From Luteibacter sp. OK325 (GTDB taxonomy: Bacteria; Pseudomonadota; Gammaproteobacteria; Xanthomonadales; Rhodanobacteraceae): a stretch of DNA of 64,000 nt. Below the pieces are notes generated by a model. The model had not been told where the DNA came from, did not search any database, and saw only the letters and a program-made list of their open reading frames with translations. The stretch is from the NCBI RefSeq assembly GCF_003050935.1, contig NZ_QAOX01000010.1:62001-126000 (forward strand). Direction: 5' to 3'. Position 1 is the first letter of the stretch; each line of letters opens with the position of its first letter. Position numbers and translations under genes: made by a program. Positions 43,527 through 52,327 of this stretch are shown here, in pieces.

Positions 43527-44144
43527 ATGAAGCCCTCGTTCTCCCGCCGGGCCCGCTGGGCCTTGCTGCTCCTGATCGCCCTCGTCTGCCTGGGCGGTTG
43601 CCAACGCGACCCCCAACCCGCCTGGAAGCTGACCGACGTGTCCGGCCACCTGCCCGACCTCGACTTCCGGCTGACCGATGACAACGGCAAGGCCGTGACC
43701 GGGGCCGACTTCAAGGGCAAGGTCACGCTCATGTACTTCGGCTACACGCACTGCCCCGATGTGTGCCCGCTGACCCTGACCCAGCTACACGTGGTGCTGG
43801 ATCGCCTTGGCCCGCAGGCGGACAACGTGCGCATCCTCTTCGTCAGCGTCGATCCCAAGCGCGACACGCCCGAGATCATGCATGCCTATGTCAATGCGTT
43901 CGACAAGCGCGCGGTCGGCCTGGTCGGTTCGGATGCCGACGTGGAAGCGCTGGCCAAGCGCTATCGCTCCGCCTTCACCCGCGAGCCGGACCGTGGCGAC
44001 GGCGCCTACGACGTGAGCCACAGCTCGGCCATCTATTTCTTCGATGCCACGGGCAAGGCCCGCCTGCTGGCGACGCCGTCCACTTCGCAGGACGACATGG
44101 TGCACGACCTGCACCTCCTCACTTCGCTGGGAGCCCAACCGTGA
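43527..44144 (+). CDS. SCO1/SenC-family copper chaperone lipoprotein
   Basis: 205 residues from the ATG at 43527. Lipobox LGGC (Cys25). Copper-binding CPDVC (Cys76, Cys80) in YFGYTHCPDVCPLTL and the distal His in YDVSHSSAIYFFD are present. SCO proteins deliver copper to the CuA site of cytochrome c oxidase or act as thiol reductants. The PCuAC gene overlaps its stop by 4 nt, a well-known functional pairing. The assembled oxidase is not encoded in this window. Confidence 0.94.
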   Translation: MKPSFSRRARWALLLLIALVCLGGCQRDPQPAWKLTDVSGHLPDLDFRLTDDNGKAVTGADFKGKVTLMYFGYTHCPDVCPLTLTQLHVVLDRLGPQADNVRILFVSVDPKRDTPEIMHAYVNAFDKRAVGLVGSDADVEALAKRYRSAFTREPDRGDGAYDVSHSSAIYFFDATGKARLLATPSTSQDDMVHDLHLLTSLGAQP

Positions 44145-44587
44145 CTTTCCGATCGCTCGCAATCGCGCTGCTGCTCGTCGCCGGCGTGGCACATGCCGCC
44201 GATGCGCCCTCCGTCAAGGCCAACGGCGGCTGGCTGCGTGTACTCCCCGGCAATCTGCCCGCCGGCGGCTATGTGAGCTTTGAGAACGTCTCCGATCGCA
44301 CCGTTTCGATCGTCGGCGCCTCGTCGCCGGACTATGCCAGCGCGATGATCCATCGCAGCAGCACCGACGGTGGCATGGGACGCATGGAAATGGTCGACAG
44401 CGTACCGCTGCCGCCCAAGGGCAAGGTGGCGTTCTCGCCGGGCGGTTACCACGTGATGTTGATGGACTCGAAGCACCCGGTGAAACCGGGCGACAGGATC
44501 ATGGTGACGTTCGAGCTGTCCGACGGAGAAAATTTGCCGGTGACGTTCCTGGCCCGCCCGGCGAACGCAACCGGCCCAACGGACTGA
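44141..44587 (+). CDS. PCuAC periplasmic copper chaperone
   Basis: 148 residues from a GTG overlapping the SCO1 stop (GTGA). Signal peptide SLAIALLLVAGVAHA. The Met/His copper motif is visible: His in MIHRSS, Met in GGMGRMEM and the distal GGYHVMLMD. PCuAC carries Cu(I) in the periplasm and passes it to SCO1 or the oxidase. A three-hairpin REP unit follows. Confidence 0.93.
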   Translation: MTFRSLAIALLLVAGVAHAADAPSVKANGGWLRVLPGNLPAGGYVSFENVSDRTVSIVGASSPDYASAMIHRSSTDGGMGRMEMVDSVPLPPKGKVAFSPGGYHVMLMDSKHPVKPGDRIMVTFELSDGENLPVTFLARPANATGPTD

Positions 44588-44589
44588 CC

Positions 44590-44697
44590 TGTGGGAGCCG
44601 GCTATGCCGGCGATTGTAGGAGCCGATTCATCGGCGATCCCGCGGTAGCGGGCAAGGTCGCCGCAAGCACCCGATCGCCGCTGAAGCGGCTCCTACA
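44590..44697. repeat. Type-C REP followed by complete three-hairpin REP unit (copy 3, reverse)
   Basis: A forward type-C copy (44590-44614) abuts a full unit in reverse order: type B forward (44615-44638), CCCGCGGTAGCGGG stem, type A reverse (44674-44697). The minus strand of 44615-44697 reads like the copies at 9642 and 30574. It lies between convergent PCuAC and acylphosphatase genes. Confidence 0.9.
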
Positions 44698-44701
44698 TGT
44701 A

Positions 44702-44971
44702 CTACTTGGTGACAAACTCGGTTGGCGCGTCGTGCGTGCCGAGATCCTCGCGGTATAGCTCGTTGACTTCCGCCGAGTCGGGGCCATCGTGCAGCCACAC
44801 CTCGAGCCGGTCGATCGCCGCCGCCTCGCCGTAGACGACCACCTCGACACTGCCATCCAGCAGGTTGCGGGCGTGGCCGGTGAGCGCCAGTGCTTTTGCC
44901 TGTTCCCGCGCCGAAGCACGAAAGAAGACACCCTGCACCTTTCCCCTCACGACGAAGCGAGCGGCTTTCAT
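44702..44971 (-). CDS. acyP: Acylphosphatase
   Basis: 89 residues, the normal size. It hydrolyses acyl phosphates such as carbamoyl phosphate. Active-site VRGKVQGVFFR (Arg) and the Asn of GHARNLLDGSVEVV are present. It follows the thioredoxin-like gene with 1 bp between genes. Confidence 0.95.
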   Translation of the reverse strand: MKAARFVVRGKVQGVFFRASAREQAKALALTGHARNLLDGSVEVVVYGEAAAIDRLEVWLHDGPDSAEVNELYREDLGTHDAPTEFVTK

Positions 44972-44972
44972 T

Positions 44973-45446
44973 TCATTTCCCCTTGCTGATGGCCTCGCCG
45001 AGGCTCTGCTCGGTGACGGGCCCGACGAAGCGCTTGGCCACGGTGCCGTCCGGCGCGATCAGGTAAGTCGTCGGCAGGCCCTTCGGCGGCTCGAAGGCCT
45101 TCGGCGGATCCATTACGTCGACCTGGGCGATCGGGTACACGACCGGATGCTTGGCCAGGAAGGCGCGAATTTCCTTCGCGTCGGTATCTTCGAAGGCCAG
45201 GCCGATCGCGGTGACGTTCTTGTGGTTCTTCACGAAGGCCGAGATATCCGGCATTTCCTTGATGCAGGGCACGCACCAGGTGGCCCAGTAGTTCACTACC
45301 ACCCACTTGCCGTGCTGTGCGGCGAGATCGAACGGCTTGCCATCCAGCGTGGTGATTTTCAGATCGGGAGCGGCGGCCGTGGCGGCCATGGCCGGGCCGG
45401 CGAAGGCCAGTGCGACGACGGCAACGGCGAGAAAGCGGCGAATCAT
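44973..45446 (-). CDS. TlpA-like periplasmic thioredoxin
   Basis: 157 residues from the ATG at 45446, which overlaps the YihY stop (ATGA). Signal peptide FLAVAVVALAFAGPAMA. Redox motif WATWCVPC (Cys58, Cys61) and the cis-Pro in GLPTTYLIAPDG are present. Such proteins reduce disulfides in the periplasm, for instance in cytochrome c or oxidase maturation; the nearby SCO1/PCuAC pair fits that theme. The exact client is not known. Confidence 0.92.
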   Translation of the reverse strand: MIRRFLAVAVVALAFAGPAMAATAAAPDLKITTLDGKPFDLAAQHGKWVVVNYWATWCVPCIKEMPDISAFVKNHKNVTAIGLAFEDTDAKEIRAFLAKHPVVYPIAQVDVMDPPKAFEPPKGLPTTYLIAPDGTVAKRFVGPVTEQSLGEAISKGK

Positions 45447-46717
45447 GCGGGAGTGTCCTCGATGGGAGCGCTGACGAGAGCGGGGGGAAAGAGTTGATCG
45501 AGCCGCGCACCGAGCGTTGCGTCCAGCGCAGCTGCAAGGTGGTCGAGCAGCACGAGCAACTCGGTGGGGAGGTAGATGCCGAGCCGTTCCACCTGATCGC
45601 GCGGATGCAGCGGCAGGCGGTACGAGGTGCAACGATAGATGCGGAGCAGTTCGGTGCAGTCCAGGCTGCGGGTCAGCAGCCAGCCGCCCGCTTCGCCGCG
45701 CTGGATCATGTCCGCGCGCTGGAGGTCGTCGAAGTAGCAGGTGATCGCGCTCGACGGCAGGTACGGGGCACGAATGCGGACCGTGGCGGGATCCACGCTG
45801 TCGCCGGCGCGTTGCGCCTCGACGAACTGTTGCAACACCACCAGCAGACCGATGAATTCCGCACCCTCCGGCAACGCTTCCTGAGGCAAGGTGTATTCGA
45901 ACGCGGAAATCGACGCGGCGATCGACGCGCCCAGGATCACGATGATCCAGGACAGGTAGATCCACAGCAGGAAGATCGGGATCGCCGCGAGCGCGCCGTA
46001 GATTTCCTCGTACGTCGGCGCGTTGCGGATGAACAACGTGAAGCCCCAGCGTGCGAATTCGAACAGGATCGCCCCGAGCAACGCGCCGATACCCGCATGC
46101 CGCCAGTTGACCCGGCGATTCGGCACCATGGTGTACATCAACACCAGGGTGACCAGGGTGATCACGAACGGCAGGAAGTTGAGCAGCCTGCTCTGCGTTG
46201 CGATCTGGTCGGCGGCCGCGTGCAGCATGGGGAACGCGGTGATGTACGAGGTGAGCACGAGGCTGCCGACAACCAGAATGGGACCCAGCGTGAGTGCCGC
46301 CCAGTAGAGCAAAAGACGCGAGGTCCAGCCGCGTGGCTTGCGTACGCGCCAGATGCGGTTCATGCGGTCTTCGATGCTGATCATCATCGACACCGCACTG
46401 AAGAGCATGACCAGGATGGAAATGCCCGTCAGCTGGCTGGCTTTGTCCGCGAAAGCCAGCATGTACTCCTGGATCTTGATGCCCGTGGCGGGCACGAAGT
46501 TCTGGAAGGCATAGTTGGCCAGGCTGCCGCGCCACTCGGCGAATACGGGGAAGGCCGAGAGAATCGCGAACACCGCGACGGTCAGCGGCACGAGCGAGAC
46601 GAGCGTGGTGTACGACAGCGCGCCGGCCGTCTCGAAGCATTTGTCGTCGACGAAGCGCAGCCACGTGAAGCGGGTAAAACTCAGGGCGCGGTCGCGATCG
46701 AAGCGAAGCGGCGGCAT
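45443..46717 (-). CDS. YihY/BrkB-family inner-membrane protein
   Basis: 424 residues. Six hydrophobic helices occupy about residues 35-280 (LVSLVPLTVAVFAILSAFP, GISILVMLFSAVSMMI, and others), with the family motif ETAGALSYTTLVSLVPL at the start; the last about 140 residues are cytosolic and wing-helix-like. The older name ribonuclease BN is a misassignment for this family. Role unknown. It heads the YihY-TlpA-AcyP unit with overlapping ends. Confidence 0.92.
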   Translation of the reverse strand: MPPLRFDRDRALSFTRFTWLRFVDDKCFETAGALSYTTLVSLVPLTVAVFAILSAFPVFAEWRGSLANYAFQNFVPATGIKIQEYMLAFADKASQLTGISILVMLFSAVSMMISIEDRMNRIWRVRKPRGWTSRLLLYWAALTLGPILVVGSLVLTSYITAFPMLHAAADQIATQSRLLNFLPFVITLVTLVLMYTMVPNRRVNWRHAGIGALLGAILFEFARWGFTLFIRNAPTYEEIYGALAAIPIFLLWIYLSWIIVILGASIAASISAFEYTLPQEALPEGAEFIGLLVVLQQFVEAQRAGDSVDPATVRIRAPYLPSSAITCYFDDLQRADMIQRGEAGGWLLTRSLDCTELLRIYRCTSYRLPLHPRDQVERLGIYLPTELLVLLDHLAAALDATLGARLDQLFPPALVSAPIEDTPA

Positions 46718-46729
46718 GTCTGTCCTTAA

Positions 46730-47736
<1,007 letters not shown>

Positions 47737-47793
47737 CCGTCCAAAGTCATCGGCGCAGGCTAGACCTGCTTACCTGACGGAGAGGATGCCACG

Positions 47794-49494
47794 ATGGGTT
47801 TTCTGCAGGACGCGCCTCGACTGGCGCATCCCTATCGCGACGATCGCGTACTGAATGCATGGCTCGGCCATGTCTTGCCGGCCGGGCGCCTGCATGCGAT
47901 GCGCGCCGATCTGGACGCACTGGGCGACTATGCCGTGATGGCCTGGGACCGACGCGGCCGCACGCCACGCACCGAACCGGTGCTCACCTCCTGGGACGCC
48001 TGGGGCGCACGCGTGGATCGCATCGCGCTGACGCCCGCGTGGGAAGAAGGTCCCGGCCTGACCACGCGCCATGCCGTGCTCGCTTCCGGTCACGATGTTT
48101 CGCCATGGGCGCGTGTGGAAGAGTTCGCGCGCGTGTACCTGTACCACATCGCCAGCGAGTTCTACTGCTGTCCCCTGGCGATGACCGATGGCGCTGCGAC
48201 GGCGATCCGCGCCTCCGGCAACGCCGCGTTGATCGATCGGGCGTTACCGCATTTTCTCAGTCGCGACGCATCCACGTTCTGGCTGTCCGGGCAATGGATG
48301 ACCGAGACGCCGGGTGGTTCGGATGTCGGCCGCACCGAGACTATCGCGCGGCAGGATGCCGAAGGACAGTGGCGGCTGTACGGCCGCAAGTGGTTCAGCT
48401 CCGCCGTGGTGGGCGAAGCCGCGCTTGCACTGGCGCGGCCGGAAGGTGCGGGTCACGGCACCTCGGCCCTCGCCTTGTTCTACGTCGAGACCAGGGACGA
48501 GCATGGCGCCTGGCGTGGCATCACGATCGACCGCCTTAAGAAAAAGCTCGGCACGCACGAGTTGCCGACCGCCGAGATCCATCTGGATGGCTTGCCGGCG
48601 ACGCCAGTGGGGCCTCTCGACCACGGCGTGCGCCAGATCGCGCCGATGCTCAATGTCACGCGAACCTGGAACGCCGTCTGCGCGGTGGCGAGCATGGCCC
48701 GTGCGATTTCGCTCGCGCGCGACTACGCCACGCGCCGCAGCGCCTTCGGAGCACGCCTGATCGACCAGCCGCTGCACGCCCGCACGCTCGCCGACATGCA
48801 GGCCGAGTTCGAAGCCGCTTTCTCGCTCACCTTTTTCGTCGCCGAGTTGCTCGGCCGCACCGAACGCGGCGAAGGCGCTGCGCACGAAGGCGCCCTGCTC
48901 CGCCTGCTCACGCCGCTTGCCAAGTTGTGGACGGCAAAAGTGTCGATACGCATCGTTTCCGAAGCGCTGGAGTGCTTCGGAGGCGCGGGTTACATCGAGG
49001 ACACCGGCCTGCCGCAACTGTTGCGCGACGCTCAGGTCTACGCCATCTGGGAGGGCACGACCAATGTTCTCTCGCTCGACATGCTGCGTGCGATCGGCGC
49101 GACCGGCATCGCACCGCTGCGCCAGGCCATCGATGGCCTTCTCGGCGCGGACGCGCCCGAGCGCGGCATCATCGGCAGCGCGCTGGACGCCACCGAGGCC
49201 CTGCTCGGCGATATCGTCGCGGACCGCGCCTCGCTGGAAGCCTCCGCACGTGGTGTCGCCTACACACTGGCCCGCGCGATGGCCGCCGCGCTCCTGGTCC
49301 GTTCGGCGGCGTGGGCTGACGCGACCGGCGATGCACGCCCGGCAGCCGCCTGCCGGCGCTTCATCGCGCGTGGGCTCGACAGACTGGCGTTGCCTGAGAA
49401 TGACGAGGATATCCTGCTGGCGACCGACGCTCCCCCCCGCCCCCTGGGGAACAAGGCCGCCGCCGGGACGATGGCCGACGCGGTCACGAGGTAG
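47794..49494 (+). CDS. AidB-like acyl-CoA dehydrogenase
   Basis: 566 residues with GGAG before the ATG. Acyl-CoA dehydrogenase fold: FWLSGQWMTETPGGSDVGRTET, GRKWFSSAVVGEAALALAR, RRSAFGARLIDQPLHARTLAD and ECFGGAGYIEDTGLPQLLRDAQVYAIWEGTTNVLSLD. The length and TEtPGGSDVG pattern fit the AidB branch (FAD flavoproteins linked to alkylation response in E. coli) rather than fatty-acid beta-oxidation enzymes. Substrate uncertain. Confidence 0.9.
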   Translation: MGFLQDAPRLAHPYRDDRVLNAWLGHVLPAGRLHAMRADLDALGDYAVMAWDRRGRTPRTEPVLTSWDAWGARVDRIALTPAWEEGPGLTTRHAVLASGHDVSPWARVEEFARVYLYHIASEFYCCPLAMTDGAATAIRASGNAALIDRALPHFLSRDASTFWLSGQWMTETPGGSDVGRTETIARQDAEGQWRLYGRKWFSSAVVGEAALALARPEGAGHGTSALALFYVETRDEHGAWRGITIDRLKKKLGTHELPTAEIHLDGLPATPVGPLDHGVRQIAPMLNVTRTWNAVCAVASMARAISLARDYATRRSAFGARLIDQPLHARTLADMQAEFEAAFSLTFFVAELLGRTERGEGAAHEGALLRLLTPLAKLWTAKVSIRIVSEALECFGGAGYIEDTGLPQLLRDAQVYAIWEGTTNVLSLDMLRAIGATGIAPLRQAIDGLLGADAPERGIIGSALDATEALLGDIVADRASLEASARGVAYTLARAMAAALLVRSAAWADATGDARPAAACRRFIARGLDRLALPENDEDILLATDAPPRPLGNKAAAGTMADAVTR

Positions 49495-49532
49495 AATGGG
49501 CGCCCCGCTTTACCCGGCTTCCCAGGTCAGAC

Positions 49533-50018
49533 ATGCAGCAGCTCACCATCGTTACCACTGGCGGCACGATCGACAAGGTCTACTTCGACGACAAATCGGA
49601 CTACCAGATCGGTAGCCCGCAGATCGCCGACATTCTCCAGCAGCTTGGCGTCGCGTTCCGTTTCGATGTGATTCCGATCCTGCGCAAGGACAGCCTGCAT
49701 GTCACCGACGAAGACCGCGTGCTGATGCGCAGCACGATCGAAGCGCAGCCGCACCGCCACGTGCTGGTGACGCACGGAACCGACACCATGGTCGAGACTG
49801 CGCGCGTCCTGGCAGGCATCCCCGGCAAGGTCATCGTCCTTACCGGCGCGTTGAATCCGGCGCGCTTTCAGGGTTCCGACGCAGTGTTCAACATCGGCTG
49901 CGCCGTGGGCGCGGTGCAGACACTGGGCGATGGCGTCTACATTGCGATGAATGGCCGCGTGTGGGATCCCGCCACGGTTCGCAAGAACCGTGACGCGAAC
50001 CGCTTCGAAGCCATCTGA
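49533..50018 (+). CDS. Short asparaginase-like protein (N-terminal domain only)
   Basis: 161 residues. TTGGTIDKVY carries the first catalytic Thr and VTHGTDTMVETARVL the second Thr-Asp pair of type I/II asparaginases. Full-length enzymes have about 330 residues; this one stops after the first domain, with no frameshifted remainder downstream, since the S8 gene follows convergently after 9 bp. Short members of this family exist in proteobacteria, so it is probably a genuine half-length protein. Activity unproven. Confidence 0.88.
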   Translation: MQQLTIVTTGGTIDKVYFDDKSDYQIGSPQIADILQQLGVAFRFDVIPILRKDSLHVTDEDRVLMRSTIEAQPHRHVLVTHGTDTMVETARVLAGIPGKVIVLTGALNPARFQGSDAVFNIGCAVGAVQTLGDGVYIAMNGRVWDPATVRKNRDANRFEAI

Positions 50019-50027
50019 TCCGCCCGG

Positions 50028-51377
50028 TCAGGAACGCGGCCGGGGAAGAACACTATCTTCGATGACCGCGTCGACCGTCGCGCCCGCATCGATCAGGCCG
50101 GCCCCGCAGCCTTTCGGGCACGGGCCGGGCAGCGGTCTGGCGTTGTCGATCAGCTGCGCCGTGATCTCGTCGACCCCGATGAGCGGATCGGCCGAGCGCA
50201 TGAGCGCCACCAGCCCTGCGACCTGCGGCGCCGCCATCGACGTGCCCGCGTAGTACTTGAAGATGGGCCGCTGGCGGCCCCGCTCACCGCCGTCGACCGA
50301 CGAAAGGATGTCGTCGATGCCCATCCGTCCCAGCGAGCCCCCGGGCGCCGCCACGGTCACCCCGTCGCCGTAGTTCGAGTACCAGGCCATGCTCCCGTCG
50401 CGCGCCAGCGCGGCGACTGACACGACCCCCGGGCAGTTGGCGGGCGATACGCCTGAGGCCTTGATCGAGTCGTTGCCCGCAGCCGCCACCACGCTCGTGC
50501 CGCGCGCGCGCGCCTGTGCGATGGCGCGGCCCATAGTCATGCTGCAGGCACCGGGCACGCGCAGACTGAGGTTGATGACATCGACGGGCGCCCTGCCCGG
50601 AATGCCGGCCACCTCACCGCCGGAGGCCCAGACGATGGCGTCGGCAACATCCGAAAGCCTGCCGCCACAACGGCCCATGACGCGCACCGGGACAACCTTC
50701 GCCTGCGGCGCGACGCCGACGATACCCGGCGTGTTGCCGGCACGCGCCACGACGATGCCGGTGACATGCGTGCCGTGCCACGACGATGGCGAGCCCTGGC
50801 GCGAATGGCAGTCGCCCGGATCGGTCCAGTCGCCCTCGTCGGTAGGATCGGCATCGCGGCCATCGCCATCGCGCGCCGCCTGCGCGTCGGTGATGAAGTC
50901 GTAACCCGGAAGCAGTTGGCCATCGAACTCCGGATGCGGTGTGACACCGGTATCCAGCACCGCGACGACAGCGCCCTCGCCACGCGTATCGCGCCATGCC
51001 ACCGGTGCCTCGATACCGACTTTCGGATCGTGCATGTACCACTGGCGTCGCCACAGTGGATCGATGATGCTGCCGGCCAGGCTGACCATGAGATCTTCCT
51101 CGACCGCAACGACACCCTTCGATGCCGCCATCGCCTCGGCCTCGACAGCGGACAGTTCGAACAACTCACCACCCGCTGCCAGGCGACGCACGTGCCACGC
51201 AGGTGAACCATGTTGCGCCATAGCATGCACGGCCTCCATCGTGGCGGCGTTCGCGGTAACAGAGTCGTCGAAATGCACGATGTAGCGGTTGGTTGTTTCA
51301 TCGGCGGCAACGACGGGCGCACTCACTGCGAGACCGAGCATCACCGCGCCAAGAGGCCGGCAGGCATATTTCGACAT
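50028..51377 (-). CDS. Secreted S8 subtilisin-like serine protease
   Basis: 449 residues. Signal peptide (1-24), an I9-like propeptide (about 30-105) and the S8 domain with the full triad: Asp in VVAVLDTGVTPHPEF, His in SSWHGTHVTGIV, Ser in YYAGTSMAAPQVAGL; oxyanion Asn in VVAAAGNDS. It should be an extracellular protease activated by propeptide removal. It is convergent with the short asparaginase and is followed upstream by a long repeat-rich gap. Confidence 0.94.
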   Translation of the reverse strand: MSKYACRPLGAVMLGLAVSAPVVAADETTNRYIVHFDDSVTANAATMEAVHAMAQHGSPAWHVRRLAAGGELFELSAVEAEAMAASKGVVAVEEDLMVSLAGSIIDPLWRRQWYMHDPKVGIEAPVAWRDTRGEGAVVAVLDTGVTPHPEFDGQLLPGYDFITDAQAARDGDGRDADPTDEGDWTDPGDCHSRQGSPSSWHGTHVTGIVVARAGNTPGIVGVAPQAKVVPVRVMGRCGGRLSDVADAIVWASGGEVAGIPGRAPVDVINLSLRVPGACSMTMGRAIAQARARGTSVVAAAGNDSIKASGVSPANCPGVVSVAALARDGSMAWYSNYGDGVTVAAPGGSLGRMGIDDILSSVDGGERGRQRPIFKYYAGTSMAAPQVAGLVALMRSADPLIGVDEITAQLIDNARPLPGPCPKGCGAGLIDAGATVDAVIEDSVLPRPRS

Positions 51378-51562
51378 GACGCGTTCCTTCGACAGGGCGC
51401 TCTCTGCGCCGGTCGAAACACGCTAGAAGACGCGCGCCATCGCCACCATTCGCCGCACCTCGACAGCGCACGTGGGAATCACGCGGGACGAACTCCGGGC
51501 AACGCTTACTTAGGCTGCAGGAGGCTCGCCTTCGGCATTGCGTTTTGCGCTCGCGGTGCGTT

Positions 51563-51666
51563 GCAAGAGCCGGCGGGTGCCACCCTCGGGGCCACGACTG
51601 CGGCGACCCGCTTCGGAAGGGCCGCCCAAAAGCGGCCGTTTACTTATTGCCCTACGGGCCGGGTCG
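51563..51666 (+). repeat. Left arm of ~104-bp imperfect inverted repeat
   Basis: The arm begins GCAAGAGCCGGCGGG and ends CTACGGGCCGGGTCG. Its partner at 52041-52143 is the reverse complement with seven mismatches and one indel counted by hand (about 92%). The arms contain their own stem GGGCCGCCC..AAGCGGCC. A shorter third copy of the first ~35 bases lies at 51901. Confidence 0.85.
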
Positions 51667-51679
51667 ATTGATGCCGAGC

Positions 51680-51702
51680 GTGGGAGCCGCTTCAGCGGCG
51701 AA
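51680..51702 (+). repeat. REP palindrome, type A, forward, inside the inverted-arm element
   Basis: A single forward type-A copy 14 bp after the left arm. A reverse copy with a type-C-like stem (CGCCGGCGCAGCCGGC) follows at 51811-51835. Confidence 0.8.
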
Positions 51703-52040
51703 CCCTCAGGCTGTCGTGTACGCGAACGAGGCATTGCGGTGATCGGGCGAGCGGTTCAACGGCCCGCACGATCAGATGCACGGCATCGTTCGCCCTGGCA
51801 GCGCTGAGGGTTCGCCGGCGCAGCCGGCTCCTACAACAGCAGGGAACGGTCGCGCTTCCGATAGCGAGCGGTGCGCTCGACCCCACGAACCTCAGTACTC
51901 GGAAGAGCCGGCGGGTATCACCGTCGGGGCCGGTAGCGGAGGCGAGGCGTGCCACCGGAAAAAGCCCGCAGGGGGTCGGCCATGGATGGCCGGCCGTTTT
52001 CGCGCGACAGGAGTCGCGTCGAAAACCTCCGGTGGGGCGC

Positions 52041-52143
52041 CGACCCGGCCCGTAGGGCTATAAGTAAACGGCCGCTTTGGGCGGCCCTTCGTTAGCGGGT
52101 CGCCGGAGTCGTGGCCCCGAGGGTGAGACCCGCCGGCTCTTGC
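52041..52143 (-). repeat. Right arm of ~104-bp imperfect inverted repeat
   Basis: Reverse complement of 51563-51666 at about 92%. The 374 bp between the arms hold REP copies and a hairpin but no gene, so the whole 581-bp block resembles a non-autonomous element or its remnant. Confidence 0.85.
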
Positions 52144-52241
52144 GCCAACGCGCACCGCGAGCCGCGAGCCGCGCACCGCTATACCGACAGCGAGCCGTCC
52201 CCGGAAATTCGCGAGCTGCCTTTTTCGAGGCAAGCACCCTT

Positions 52242-52264
52242 TCGCCGCTGAAGCGGCTCCTACA
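52242..52264 (-). repeat. REP palindrome, type A, reverse
   Basis: A reverse type-A copy just downstream of the M4 protease terminator (in the direction of that gene), with the CTCCTACA end variant. Confidence 0.8.
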
Positions 52265-52274
52265 GAGAGCCAAA

Positions 52275-52304
52275 AAAAGCGCGGGCATTGCTGCCCGCGC
52301 TTTT
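52275..52304 (-). terminator. Rho-independent terminator of the M4 protease gene
   Basis: A perfect 8-bp stem GCGCGGGC/GCCCGCGC with a 6-base loop, flanked by AAAA and TTTT. On the minus strand it is followed by a run of seven T, 24 bp after the M4 stop. Confidence 0.92.
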
Positions 52305-52327
52305 CATTACGAAACAACCTCAGCCGC

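Larger units (their letters stand above)
51378..52327. other. 950-bp gene-free stretch rich in repeats
   Basis: Between the S8 start and the M4 stop no convincing gene is found; short open frames follow the repeat arms and read as low-complexity Arg/Pro peptides. The stretch holds a pair of ~104-bp inverted arms (51563-51666 and 52041-52143), a third partial copy (51901-51939), a strong hairpin at 51996-52026, REP copies at 51680-51702, 51811-51835 and 52242-52264, and a terminator at 52275-52304. Confidence 0.8.

Noticed and set aside
45443-46717. YihY as ribonuclease BN
   Set aside because: The RNase BN name for this membrane family is a historical misassignment; the protein has six membrane helices and no nuclease motif.
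49533-50018. Asparaginase as a frameshifted pseudogene
   Set aside because: The S8 gene begins convergently 9 bp later, so there is no room for a lost second domain, and short family members are known.
51545-52317. Several short open frames in the S8-M4 gap (Arg/Pro/Gly-rich peptides)
   Set aside because: They arise from the inverted arms and REPs, lack ribosome sites and show no family features.
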